Part shown: in pieces, positions 52,889 through 64,000 of the stretch | Layout: every line of letters begins with the position of its first letter | Numbering within the stretch: the first letter of the stretch is position 1 | Assembly: GCA_902728285.1 (NCBI GenBank) | Contig: CACVBU010000240.1 | Span: 124,001-188,000 of the forward strand | Direction of reading: 5' to 3' | Length of the DNA: 64,000 nucleotides | From: Clytia hemisphaerica | Taxonomy: Eukaryota; Cnidaria; Hydrozoa; Leptothecata; Clytiidae | Notes under the pieces: model-generated | Seen by the model: only the letters and a program-made list of their open reading frames with translations | What the model was told of the DNA's origin: nothing | Databases searched by the model: none | Position numbers and translations under genes: made by a program

Positions 52889-55800
52889 TCAGTTTGAGTT
52901 GGGTATAGTTGACGTTTGCACAGAATGCATTTCGAACTGGTTAAGAGCGTTGTCTTCTTTTTCTGAAGCTTTCTTTATCGTTTCTGTAATTAAAGAAAGA
53001 GCAGAAACAATTTATAAACAAGAGTTCAGATTCGAAAGTACCCTCGGGTACCTACTCTCGGGTACCTAATAGCCGTCCCCCCCGCTAATTAATTTTTCGA
53101 AAATTTTCCACCCAGGACATTCTTATTCCAACCCCCCCGCTTATTAATTTTTGGGAAAATATTTTTGAAAGTTCCCTTTTTTGTCTTAATTCTGCTGTAT
53201 TAGCCTCCTTTTCAAACATTTTCCACCTAGGACATTTTTATTCCAACCCCCCCGCTTATTAAATTTTGAGATTTTTTCCAACCCCCCTGCTTATTCCAAC
53301 CCCCCCCGGCTATTAGGTACCCGAGAGTAATAGCCGGGGGTGTTTGGAATAAGCGGGGGGGGGGGAGGGTGGAAAAAATCTCAAATATTAATAAGCGGGG
53401 GGGTTGGAATAAAAATGCCCTGGGTGGAAAACTTTTGAAAATGAGGCCAATACAGCAGAATTAGGACAAAAGAGGGAACTTTCAAAAACATTTTCCCAAA
53501 AATCAATAAGCGGCGGGGGGGGGGGGGTTGGAATAAGAATGTCCTGGGTGGAAAATTTTCGAAAGATTAATCAGCGGGGGGGACGGCTATTAGGTACCCG
53601 AGAGTACACGCTTTTTTATAAGAATGATATTCTTAACTTTTTTGGGAAAATCATCCTAAAATATTCTTACAGCATATTCTTAGGTTAGGGTCCTAATTCA
53701 GACTAGATTTAACATTTGGTATTGCTGTAGGTTTGAAAATCATCTTACTCTGAGAAAATAGCTTTTTATGAGAGTGGAGTTTCCTGAGTGGGATATGAAA
53801 GTTTCAAGAGAGGCCCCAGTAATTTGAAGCCATTTCACTTTCAAAAGCCAAATTTGTTTTTATGATACTGTCAGAAGCAGTCATATTAGTACTTTTTTAT
53901 TTTGTCAAGCTAACATCATCTGAATTTTTAAAATGATTATTCTTTTTCTAGGATTTGGTGGTAGGCAAACGCTTGAAAACATGAAGACAGACGCATGACA
54001 TTTGCTGGCAATTTTGGAGAATTAATTATTGTGTTGAATAGTCGAAGAAAACGTTTTATTAGAGAGAATATTTTTTAAAGAAAGAAGTATTTTTTTACCA
54101 AAACTACAAAAAAACTACAGGAAACGTAAGTAATTTTTCTTTATATTTGATTGTAAAGCCTTTCGAGTCCGAATATTTGTTCCAAAACCAGACAAGTTAT
54201 AAGGGACATTAGAAGGGTCACTGTGCCTATAGAGTATTCATATACATAGCCGAAAGCGAACTAGCAACTAGTAAAGCCTCTTAGAAAACGAAATCGCTGT
54301 ATACAGTCGGGTACCATCAAAGTAAAAGTACTGACCAGCAGTTTGATCATCATCGGGTGCCATAGCAACCATAATCCAACCAAGAAATGAACCAATCACA
54401 CGCATCAAATTAATGATCTTCCACGTGTCGATTTCATCGGTTGTTGCCCTGAAAGAGGGGTTATAACTCTTTTTAATTTCAACTCCCTCTATTCGAGTTT
54501 TTCTGTTACTCTCGGGTACCTAATAGCCGTCCCCCCCCCCCCCGCTAATTAATTTTTCGAAAATTTTCCACCCAGGACATTCTTATTCCAACCCCCCCGC
54601 TTATTAATTTTTGGGAAAATGTTTTTGAAAGTTCCCTTTTTTGTCTTAATTCTGCTGTATTAGCCTCCTTTTCAAACATTTTCCACCCAGGACATTTTTA
54701 TTCCAACCCCCCCGCTTATTAAATTTTGAAATTTTTTCCAACCCCCCTGCTTATTCCAACCCCCCCGGCTATTAGGTACCCGAGAGTATTAAAACTAAAA
54801 CCATGGTTTAAAATTCTTACAAAAGAATTTTAAAGTATTCTCGGCTTCCATGTAAACTTTAGGTTTCTTTGAGTCGACGCTTATTATGGGTGCAATGAAT
54901 ATCATTTAATTTTTGCTTTGGAACTGAGATAGGCAATTCAGTCGGTATAAAGGTTCAAAAATTGCAAAAATCGAGATTTGACTTTCTCAGAGGGTCGAAA
55001 AAAATTTGAGAAAATAAATATCTTTTTAAGTGTCGTAGATATGTTAAAAATTGGAGAAAAGTTCAAAATTCAGCCTCTGTAAGGGTCGATTTTCGAGCTT
55101 GGGCTTCGGACATTAATTATCCGTCATCTTGTGAACCGAAAGGTGTATTCTTACCATAATGAAGGTATATCTTTATATAAGCTAATTTTATCGTCTAGTT
55201 GTGTCAGCGAAGTAGAAAATACCAACGCTAGGAGGTATGCTGGAAAACAAGAGAAATTGCAAATTCAAAATGGCTTAAAACTAGCTATTGACTCAAGTAT
55301 AATAGACTATATTTTCAAATGAATAATTATCGGCCAAATAATCGTTAATAAAAACGCTTACCAACTAATGCTAGTGCTCTGGAGGGTCTTGTTAAAAGTC
55401 GTAGAAAGAACGACCCCCATCCTGAACTCATATTGGAATACCTGAAAGAATAAATAAAAGGTTTTTAACTGCCTTTTTCTATATAGAAATTATCAGTCTT
55501 TAGTCGTAGCAAAGGGAAAGCTTTATAAATATGACACATCACACGAGTTCAAGCCCAAAGAGTAGCCAAAGAGTTTGATGTTGTTCAGCAGTAAAACCCA
55601 CTTATTTTTTCTACGCCTAAGGCATTATACCACAAATTTAATGTAGTTGACAAAGAGTAAAATGGACACTATCAACAATACTTACCTATCCAGTATAGAG
55701 ATAGTTGAGATCGCCAGCAGAAAATAATACATCGATTGGAATGGTAACGCGAGTTTGTAGTAATTCTCCAAGAACACTCGATCACTGATGCTTGTTAACG

Positions 55801-58800
55801 AATAGACGAAAATACATTGACCCAGTGCAAGTCCTTAAAATTGAAAACTCAAATCTATCAAACGTGCAATTTTTTAAAGTCGCTACGAATCACATGGGAA
55901 ATCTCGATTGTGATTATATTTCTGTAAAGTGTAAATGTTTAAGGATAGGTCACATAGAGAATGAGATTTCACGCACCTGCCAACAGACCGTGACAAATCG
56001 TTGCGATGCTTCGAAACCATAGATGTGTCGTCTACAAAGGAAGAGATACATTTCGAAAATAAATGTTCGACTATTGGACGAGATACACGGTCTTGTTTAT
56101 AGCAAGAAACACGCGTTTTACGTACACATGGATCAACGGATTAGAATAGGTGGATTAACTTCTCTCGTTGCTCCCAAGAGAGATCCATTGTCTTCTCATT
56201 GTTACAAGAAAAATCTGTAAATGACTCTGCGCACTCCTCGTTTAGTTTTTTCATTGTTTTTATAAGAACAATTTTCCAATTTATACAGTTTCGAAAACGA
56301 ATTTGTCCTATGATTCGATCAATTTTGATGATTTTGCAAATATTTTAAATCCTGCACTTAAGTTTTAGCATCAACAAACGCTAGACCAGTTTTAATGTAA
56401 ATTTTTAATCTTTTGTCAATGGCAATCTTCAGATAAGTGAAAATTAACGTATGGTCTATAACTAAGAAACTATCGATGGGTCACGAATGGGTTGCATACT
56501 GGTGAAAGAAGACTGTATTTAGAATTAGGAAAATAAATTTCAAATTATTTGGCTAATTTCTGCATTGGATAGAAAGGGCTAAAAAAGTGCATTTTCTTAT
56601 TTAAAATGTACCACGTGATACGTAATGACCAATGAAAATGTTGAAAGTAATGATTTTTTACAACTTTTTTACAACTTATCAAGTTTTAATTGCTAGCAAA
56701 CTCGTAAAAAAGTTTGATAACCTAACGAGGAGTGTTTTCTATGAGTTCTTAATCCACCTATTCTAATCCGTTGCATGGATTTATTCAAACTTGAAAATCA
56801 AATTCATGTTCAACTGAAGATAAAACGAGCATTTATAGGGAGTAAAAGCATTGTAGATCTAGTTGTTGCGAGCTACAACTTTACGCACCCTTCCACAACT
56901 TAGAATCATCTTACCAGCATAAAATCCAGTGTCGTAACTTGTTTCTTTTGATCCTCGTAAAATTGGAACGCGTAATCGTGCCTATTGATCGATGATCGGT
57001 CTCGTCTGTTGCGATTCTCGCGTACGAAACCTTGACCGTCTGAAAGAAAATAAGACACGATCAGCACGGTAAATTGGATGGTGGCATGTCTCCAGGTTTT
57101 TTCGATCGAAATATTGAAAGCGCCGCCCAAGGATTACTTTATTAAATTCAATTAACTATGTACCTAAAAAAAGTTGATGTACAAGACGAGCAGCTAGACG
57201 TACGCGTTACAAGACAGGTCTAGACGTACGCGTTCTAGGCGTTTTTCAAACTGTATAATATCAATATCGGCTGTTACATTCTGTAGGCGTTTTATCAATA
57301 CCGTTTGAGGGACAATGAAGATGGAAAACATTGACCAACTGGTACCACTTTAAGATGGGTATCTAAATTTCTTCGTAGAATTGCCAGACGTTTTTAGTTT
57401 TAGTTTTTGCTCAAGGTGCCCTCCAAAAGCTCTCCTATCATTTTTCTTTAGTTAAATCTGTTTTAGTTTTTCTCATTTATCTCTTCTTGTTCTTGTTCCT
57501 GGTGGGGGTGATTTAGTGGCCTGTTGCAGAAGGACAGGGACCTTCAGAATGTTTTTTCTTACTCTTAGGTTCCAAATAAACGCCCCCCCCCCCAAAAATT
57601 TTCCAACCCCCCGTGACCTTATTAGACCCCCCCCCCCCCGTTTATTAATTTCTAAGATAATTTGAGCTGTCAAAGAGAAGGCCTCTTATTTTTCTATAAA
57701 TAGCCTGATATATACCTTATTTTTGGGTTTTCCCACCGTTTATTAAAATCTCGAATATTTTCCTACCCCCCCCTCCTTTATTAGAACCCCCCCTCGTTTA
57801 TTTTGAACCTAAGAGTACTCGGTGTTGTTTGTGCCAAATATAGTATAGATGATTAATTGAAGAACATTAGGCTGATGAGAACTCAATCCTTAATCATTAT
57901 GGAAACATGTTGTTCTTACCTTTCTTCTCGATGAACAGAATGTCGTTGGGTTGACTAGGCAGAGCTTGAGGTGCAATGACATTATTGATTCGTGATGCGC
58001 TTTGACTCAACTCTGTATTATGGATTATATCTTCTTTGTCAACAGGAAAATATTCTGATACTGAGAAAGGAAATGAAGAGATAAATTACATTATTTTCAT
58101 AAATTTAACGCAATTATAACTTTTTAAGAACGAGGTTTGACTGAGTTCACAAGGACTTCCATGAAAGTTTCCATATTCTTCCTTTTTGCCTTTTCTTTGT
58201 TTGTTATACGATGTTGCTTTCACCAAGTTTGGCTCATAAAAGTATTCTTAAAAAATCATTGGCTTACTCTCATCATCACAGTCTCCTTGATAATTCTCTT
58301 CATCCGCCGATTGGAATACTGTACTCCTGTGAAGAAATGCATGAGTTATCTCTTCAAAGTTACATCCATCAGGGCTCAAAATAACGGTCGGACATCGGAC
58401 ATTGTCCGACCCACATAGCTTCATGTCCGACCCAAAAATCATAATTTTCAAGCTAAAGCAACCCTGATCGGACATTTTGTCCGACCCACTTGAAATCGTT
58501 ATTTCGAGCCTTGCATCCATATAATTCGGAATTTACAAGGGGATAATTAGGTTGAAGAAAATATTACAGACTGTACATGCCAGTAGTCTCATCAGAGAGG
58601 AGCAAATGTAAAGACGGGAGTTATTGTTTTTTTCGTATACTTTAATCGGATTAACTTTCGCGAGATTAAATTTCACGATTTCGCGAATTTTTGCCATATT
58701 CGCAAAATTAAAACTCGCGAAAATGCGTGAGATTCCTGACTCGCGAAATCAAATCCACCACAAAACTTTTAAAATCGTATTTTCGGCGGAGAAACCAGTC

Positions 58801-60680
58801 CAAAGTCTCCATTTGTGGCAAAAAAATGGCTATTTTTCAGCTGTTTTCAGGCTTTTTCGCGAAATTAAATTCACGCGAAATTTTTCAAAACTCTGACTCG
58901 CGAAATTAAATCCAGAAAATTTCGCGATTTTTTTAGCTCGCGAAATTTAATCTCTGTAATCGATAATTTTTAATCTTTGTAGTCGATAACATCCGCAGGA
59001 AATGACGCAATGAACAATGTGAAGCACGAACCTTGGTTTTCGTTTCTTTCTGTTTTCATTTCGTGTGTTTGATTTTCGACCAGAAGGTGGAAGGTCTGCC
59101 AAAGATGAATCGTTATCTAAAATAATGATCGGATAGGGTTTATCATTAAGACTTACTTAACTTGAAAACACATGTCTATTATTGATTAACGTAGCCAAAC
59201 ATCAGTCCAAAAATTGGGAGAAGAAAGCGGGAAAATAAATCATAAGATTTGCTTTACTTCGAATGAAGCACGCTGTCAATCGAAAAGTCCAAACCTTTTG
59301 ATCGTTGTACTTTTGAGCGTCTTGATTTCACATTTTCTTCATCGTGCGCCGCCATTTCTTTTGTGGGCGGTGTTGGATTGAACCGCCCTTCTAACGCCAA
59401 TACTTCTTCACTGACTGAACGTGGAAGGCGGTGAGGAGTTGTACGCTGTTTCTTCGTGGCGCTTCGAGCAGGAGGCTCATCGTTGTTTTCTACTGTGAAA
59501 TAAGATTAATATTTTGTATGTTTTCACCACCTTTACCGATCCGCAAATCATTGTAGTAAAAGTTTGCGGTAACCTCTATAGAATCATTCTCCTCATACTT
59601 CATTCATCTATTCATTAGGTGGACTGACGAAACTCATTCGGTTAGTGAATGCTTACCGAAGTCACTCCTCCTGCGTACTTGTTTCTTCTTTCTTGAAACA
59701 ACATTCGGATCATTTCTATCGTACGGAGGAGGGTCGAACGATAAGCGATCACGACTGGAGCGGACGCGTGATTTGGATTTTTGATGCACTCCTTCGTTGG
59801 CAGGAATACCATTTTGTTCTTCGCGTCTATTTCTGCGGTTTCGTTTTTCACGGCCTGTCAACTCTTGTTGTGAGCCTCCTATATAAAATTGGACAGTTGT
59901 TAAGCATCCTACTTAAAACGATTAACAGGGGTTCATACATATGTCTACAGAGGGTTCGATCAACCAACATGATAGATAGATTAAGTATTTCAATTTTCTA
60001 TCCATCATCTAGAGGTTTATAGATATTTACGTACGCGTAGCTTTATATTCTTATAACTAACTAAAATTGGAGAAAACGATTTATACAAGCAGTTCAATCA
60101 AAGGATTGGGCACAGGGAATATCCAGGCTTTTATATCCACATTAGGTAATTTACAAAAACAATAAGTTTAAAGTCCAACACATCTATTGCATGTATTCAG
60201 TCGATATAATTTTGCCCAGTGACTACATATCCGGTCTTAACAAAAAAATTAAATTGGCATTGGTAGTGATAAACTCGTGATTTTCTGAACTGGGAATATT
60301 TTGATGAAACGCACACAGAGTATTGTTTGTTAGTTAAATACGGTATTCAAAATTTACGGTAATGACAGTTTACGGTAGTGACGTATATGATGTAAAATAC
60401 AAAAAGTGTTTTAATATTTTATAAGACTTATTCAATTGAACAAATTTTTTAAGCATAACGCATCTATAATTTTTGAGATGATGATATGGATGAATCATTG
60501 TCACAACAGCGATTGGGGAATTTCGCTTCGAGAAGATGGGATTTTCAATAAAACGATAAAAAAACTGCTTACAAAGCTACAAATTTCAGTAAATCATAAA
60601 TCAAACTATCACATATCCCAGAAAATGTTTGTGATGCTGTATTAGAAGAGAATGAACTTACCTGACTCATCACCAAACAT
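52889..60680 (-). CDS. TMEM237: Transmembrane protein 237 (ciliary transition zone), 13 coding exons
   Basis: Exons on the minus strand: 60680-60662, 59878-59657, 59492-59295, 59095-59032, 58326-58268, 58060-57920, 57039-56915, 56031-55977, 55833-55686, 55441-55362, 55239-55155, 54450-54336, 52983-52889. All have AG/GT borders and all phases agree; the product is about 468 residues (human TMEM237 about 408). The N-terminal half is charged and disordered (RKKKQVRRRSDF). The C-terminal half has four TM helices; ATICHGLLAG, YYKLALPFQSMYYFLLAIST and IINLMRVIGSFLGWIM match TMEM237 well. TMEM237 is a transition-zone component needed for ciliogenesis; human mutations cause Joubert syndrome. In exon 12 a run of four A (54419-54422 region) is one base short, shifting the frame; one more A restores it. 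This may be a consensus error. The first exon is preceded by a possible 5' UTR acceptor at 60717. Several introns carry MITEs. Confidence 0.9.
53053..53329. mobile_element. Poly(C/G) inverted-repeat element, TACTCTCGGG family, copy A
   Basis: Ends TACTCTCGGGTACCTAATAG and its complement. The interior has four to five C runs of six to nine bases in the setting CCCCCCGCTTATTCCAA. Lies in the last TMEM237 intron. TA at both ends suggests a TA target. Part of the left TIR is repeated just outside (53037-53052). Confidence 0.85.
53330..53606. mobile_element. Same family, inverted copy B abutting copy A
   Basis: Reverse complement of copy A with some changes. It lacks its own left TIR and shares the junction TIR of copy A, so A and B form a palindrome of about 550 bp in the last TMEM237 intron. 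Confidence 0.85.
54507..54788. mobile_element. Same family, copy C
   Basis: Same orientation as copy A and nearly identical to it, with a longer C run near 54530. Lies in the intron between TMEM237 exons 11 and 12. Confidence 0.85.
57560..57817. mobile_element. Poly(C) inverted-repeat element, TACTCTTAGG family, intact copy
   Basis: Left end TACTCTTAGGTTCCAAATAA, inverted right end TTATTTTGAACCTAAGAGTA. C runs of up to a dozen bases occur in CCCCCCGTTTATT settings. It shares layout, though not sequence, with the TACTCTCGGG family. Lies in the intron between TMEM237 exons 6 and 7. Confidence 0.85.
58371..58512. mobile_element. Short hAT-like MITE with AGGGCTC ends
   Basis: AGGGCTCAAAATAACG at the left is matched by the inverted right end CGTTATTTCGAGCCT. 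CATCCAT occurs just outside both ends (58363-58369 and 58514-58520), a likely 7-8 bp target duplication. The interior repeats GTCGGACA/TGTCCGACCCA. In the intron between TMEM237 exons 4 and 5. Confidence 0.7.
58640..58968. mobile_element. CGCGAAATTAAAT-rich inverted-repeat element
   Basis: CGCGAGATTAAATTTC near the left end and CGCGAAATTTAATCTC near the right end face each other. More CGCGAAATTAAAT motifs lie inside. Similar in style to the element at 47623-47975 but with different ends. In the same TMEM237 intron as the previous element. Confidence 0.6.
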
Positions 60681-60716
60681 TCCGTTTGAAGTTTACACTT
60701 CTTTCGAAAATGTTAT

Positions 60717-61524
60717 CTGTAAATAAAAATTTTGTTTAGAAACTGAGTAAAGTTTGTTCGATGTATTATTATCAAAATATAAGTGCATAGTAAGCAAAAG
60801 TTATAAGTGCAATCAGAAATTCCCCTATAAAGACTACGGGAATTCCCTGATTAACAATAAACTGATTAGCACTTATATAACAAATAAATAAATCATAAGC
60901 AAGTTTTTCGTCCTTTTCGATATTCTGGCGTGGAGAGTACTAGGAAATTATGATGTAGTTAAAACCAAGAAAACTTGCCCACCATTTGAGGATAATGCTT
61001 AAAAAAAATCATAAGGCAAAGAAGAAGGAATCTGAGTGGAAGGAGATCCCACCGTAAAGTTTTACGGCAGGATCAAAAATGGCAATTCAATTACTACCAA
61101 CGGTAAGTTGAAAAATATAAAATCATTTGAATGATTTTTTGAGAATCTTTAAATTGACATCTTACCAAATCTATCAATCTTAGAACATTGGCTGGTAAGT
61201 ACGGCATTATGCCCTATACTTGAGGACGTCCCTATATATAGTAGCGAGTACCTCAGTCACCAAATATCAGGAAATTTTATTCCGTTCCAATTTGATGATT
61301 TTGGAAAAATAGAAGGCATAGAAGCCTTTCAAGTGCTTTGACGCAAATTATGCTTGGCAGAATTTCATTGTCAGTCTCAAATTAGAATGTTATGCATATG
61401 AAAGTTTTTTCAAAACATCCTCATTTTTGGTTGATTTTCATTTTCAATTTTCTTAATGAGCTTCCATAGGCGTAGCGAGATACCCTGCAAAATTTATGGA
61501 TGAGAGCGGATTTATGTCTTGTTT
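60717..61524. other. Region upstream of TMEM237 coding exon 1
   Basis: No gene seen. The TMEM237 promoter and any 5' UTR exon should lie here or beyond, but I cannot place them. Confidence 0.4.
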
Positions 61525-61830
61525 TCTTATAAGCATCTACTTTATAAGAATCAAATCAATAACTCTTGATAGCAGGTAATATACCCTTCGGTTATTATTT
61601 CTTACAGAGTAAACAAGAGATGGCACACAATATGAGCATATTTATTTTTCCTATAAGCATCTACTTTATAAGAATCAAATCAAATAACTATTGATATAGG
61701 GTAATATACCCTTCAGTCATTAGTTCTTACTGAAGTAAACAAGAAATGTGGCACAATATGAGCATATTTATTTTTCTTATAACTATAAGCATCGATTCTT
61801 GTATCAATAACTCTTGATAAACAATGATAT
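61525..61830 (+). repeat. Tandem repeat with 125-bp period
   Basis: Two full units (61525-61649 and 61650-61775) and part of a third share CTATAAGCATCTACTTTATA and GGTAATATACCCTTC. Similarity is about 90% by eye. Confidence 0.8.
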
Positions 61831-64000
61831 AATCTTCTAAGCCTAACCCAGCCCCATTTATTTGCGTTTTTATTATTCTGATAGCACTTACGAAAGTGGT
61901 GGAAGTGGCTCTGTTACGAGATTGCTTAATAAACAAGGGATTGCATACAATATTCATTTTTCTTATAAGTATCTATCCTGAGTTTATCGCGCAAAGTAAA
62001 CACAAGTGTTGGATATTTTTTTCTTATTGATGCAACCTTACGAGAAAATTCTACAAAAAGTTGGTAAATGAGTCTTAGATAGGACCCTGACTCGAGTCGC
62101 TCCCATGAAGATCTTATTGAATTTGTATATGGAAGGCATTTCTTGAATGCGAGATAAAGTAAACAACTATTGGCTGTGCTAACCAATACATTCCCTACAC
62201 CACCTTCTCACAGACCTGGTAGTAGGATTTTTTCAGCCAGGCAGGGTAAAAGTAACGGACTGAAATCGTGGGGGATTGATATTCACATATTCTTTATGGC
62301 TGGGGATTTAACTTTCAAGTCAGAAAATTCACTGGGGATGTGAAAAATAGCACAATATTTTGCATGAAGATTATTTGATAATTTTCAGTCGGGACAAAAA
62401 TTGAAGGATTATTTCTAATGCCAACAGGGATGATAATTTGGTCGATTTTTCCAATGGGAGGGTTCCCAGTGGGTCTGTGAGAAGGGGTTGTTTGATTTAT
62501 GACCAAAAACTCTCAATCTTTTCCTTGTAGTAGCTAAAAGGCCTTACCAACAAAATTGGATTAAAGTCTTTTTAACTCTGAAATGTTTTTAATTTTGTGA
62601 AGTTAGATGCTGAAAATGAGTGATTTAAGTCCCAAAACATCAATTTTTAAGGCTTTTTAGTTCTGAAATGTGTATTTAAGGCTTTATAGAATTGAAAACT
62701 TTCCAGTGGATCAAGTCTTACAAATAAACCTAATTTAAAAAAAAGGTTTATAGACAAGGTATAAGAGATCAAATTTTCGTAGATAAGGCTTTCTAGACCT
62801 GAAGAATCACCCCTTAAATGTGAATCCAACAGTAGTTCATTTTTCAAAAAATGTGACTTAAGTCTTTTTAGCTTTGATGCGACGATAAGGGGTAAAGGGA
62901 ACCAATGACGTCACAGGTTTGGGAAAGACTTCAAAATATGATATCTTGAGTTTGAAGAGTTGGGAAGTCGTTGAACCCTCATTAGATCGGAAATGTTGGG
63001 GAATAAGATGAGACGGTTTATGATACTTGAGTATGACTTTCAAATTTAAAAGGATCAGAAAATTCATCGAGAATGCAATGAGAGGGGTTATATGAGGCTT
63101 CAGGCCAACTTTGAATAACATTGGCTAAAATTTTGGGCATTTTGGGTCCGATGACGTCATCAAACAGCATCAAAGCCTGAAAAATTGGATATCCTGAGTT
63201 TTTAGAGGGATTTACAGTAAGCAATGAGAAATTGATTTCATAAAGTTAAAAGTTATTTTGATGATGTCATTTAGGGCTCAATGGCATTGGTAATGAAATA
63301 AAATATATACATTCTATTTCTTTAGTTCAAAAATAAAAAAAGTCAATTTTGCATTTGTTAAAAATAAAAATAAAGAAATTATGAATTACTGTAATATTAC
63401 ATGGCTAAAGGCCCCGTCTAACTTCCGATCTCAGAACTTGCAAAACGCCCGTCTGCCCATAATATCCACCCAATCATATTAAATTTACTTTGATTGCCCT
63501 TCAACTTTCAAAAAGAGTTCCTTAAAAACTATGAATTTATAATAATACTTTTACTACAAAAACACTTAATTCGTAGACTAGTCGGAATATGTACCTCTTT
63601 TTTTTACTCGCAAGATTGATGGTAATTTTGCATGTTGGTTATTTTCAAAGTGAAGCACAACAGAAAAAAAAGAAACTTCAGAAAGTTGTGTATTTTCAGT
63701 GAGTAAACGATTCTGCAAATTGATAAAATTGATGATGATAAATTTTTTTCGGTCAGCCAAATGTCTTGTATTTGGCTTTGGGGGGTTCTAGTTTTCAGCC
63801 CTAACGAGACAAAACTCATAAAAAGTTTTGGTGCACTTTCCAGTCATTCCTGCGATCCAAATATTGCACTTTGTGACGGTCTGATCATATCTATAGTGGG
63901 AATAGATTGCTTGTAAAATATGAAAAAAATCCGTTGTGGAACACAAGCGTATGTGTCTGAAACGAAGAAGACCATCATGCTGTAGTGGCAAAACGATGGA
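61831..64000. other. Non-coding end of the window, dispersed repeats
   Basis: 62330-62490 shares GGTTCCCAGTGGGTCTGTGA-type sequence with 17056-17180. 62970-63330 shares TTAGATCGGAAATG and GATGTCATTTAGG with 2975-3080. No gene found. Confidence 0.4.

Noticed and set aside
53037-53052. A fourth full copy of the TACTCTCGGG element
   Set aside because: Only a partial extra TIR is present beside copy A.
54268-54335. Extension of TMEM237 exon 12 through its GTCAGT donor to an in-frame TAG
   Set aside because: A phase-matched acceptor and 30-residue acidic/basic C-terminal exon at 52889-52983 fits the TMEM237 C-terminus better; the extension could still be a retained-intron form.
55792-56220. Two plus-strand open frames of 76 and 65 residues
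   Set aside because: They lie antisense over TMEM237 exons and introns and show no motifs.
61926-62186. 86-residue minus-strand frame near the end
   Set aside because: No motifs; overlaps repeat-derived sequence.

Overview
This is animal nuclear DNA: AT-rich (by eye roughly one third GC), intron-containing, and dominated by transposable elements and short inverted-repeat elements. It holds metazoan genes (a TMEM237 homologue, a STRA6 homologue, a class A GPCR, an ankyrin protein resembling the Notch target NRARP). The transposon mix (CR1/L2-like LINE, a second APE-type LINE, a Helentron-type rolling-circle element with a 2A-like peptide) would suit a cnidarian or another invertebrate. The species cannot be fixed from the sequence alone.

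Layout. 1-2275 is the 3' part of a decayed CR1/L2-like LINE (+). 4171-11431 is a large Helentron (+). It carries, in order, a hydrophobic leader, a 2A-like peptide, a cysteine-protease domain of the herpesvirus-tegument (C76) type, a 15-residue repeat hinge, a DUF6570-like region, a HUH Rep domain, a PIF1-type helicase and an APE endonuclease. All sit in one ancestral frame that is now broken by homopolymer indels. 11.4-22 kb is mostly non-coding, with a foldback element (15754-16107), an orphan coding exon (18095-18268) and the first coding exon of a small membrane protein (19517-19571). 22138-22731 is an intronless ankyrin gene with a TATA box and a perfect CSL/RBPJ-type site upstream. 23-31 kb is packed with MITE-like and satellite repeats, including a 36-bp perfect palindrome. 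31591-36473 is an antisense LINE with ORF1 and ORF2 overlapping at ATGA. 38416-40203 is an intronless STRA6-like gene. 43.8-46.3 kb contains a 572-bp exact duplication and a 419-bp exact copy of part of the GPCR gene at 49680-51114 (two exons). 52889-60680 on the minus strand is a 13-exon TMEM237 gene that no long open frame reveals; it was assembled here exon by exon from matching splice phases. 60.7-64 kb is repeats.

How the genes relate. They do not form a pathway. TMEM237 (ciliary transition zone), STRA6-like (retinoid transport), the GPCR and the NRARP-like gene are independent genes in transposon-rich DNA. The GPCR (+) and TMEM237 (-) converge tail to tail. The strongest novelty candidates are the 2A-plus-C76-protease module fused to a Helentron replicase, the CSL site in front of the NRARP-like gene, and poly(C)/poly(G)-bearing inverted-repeat elements that have colonised TMEM237 introns. 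Several frame breaks fall in homopolymers, so some may be consensus errors rather than real mutations.
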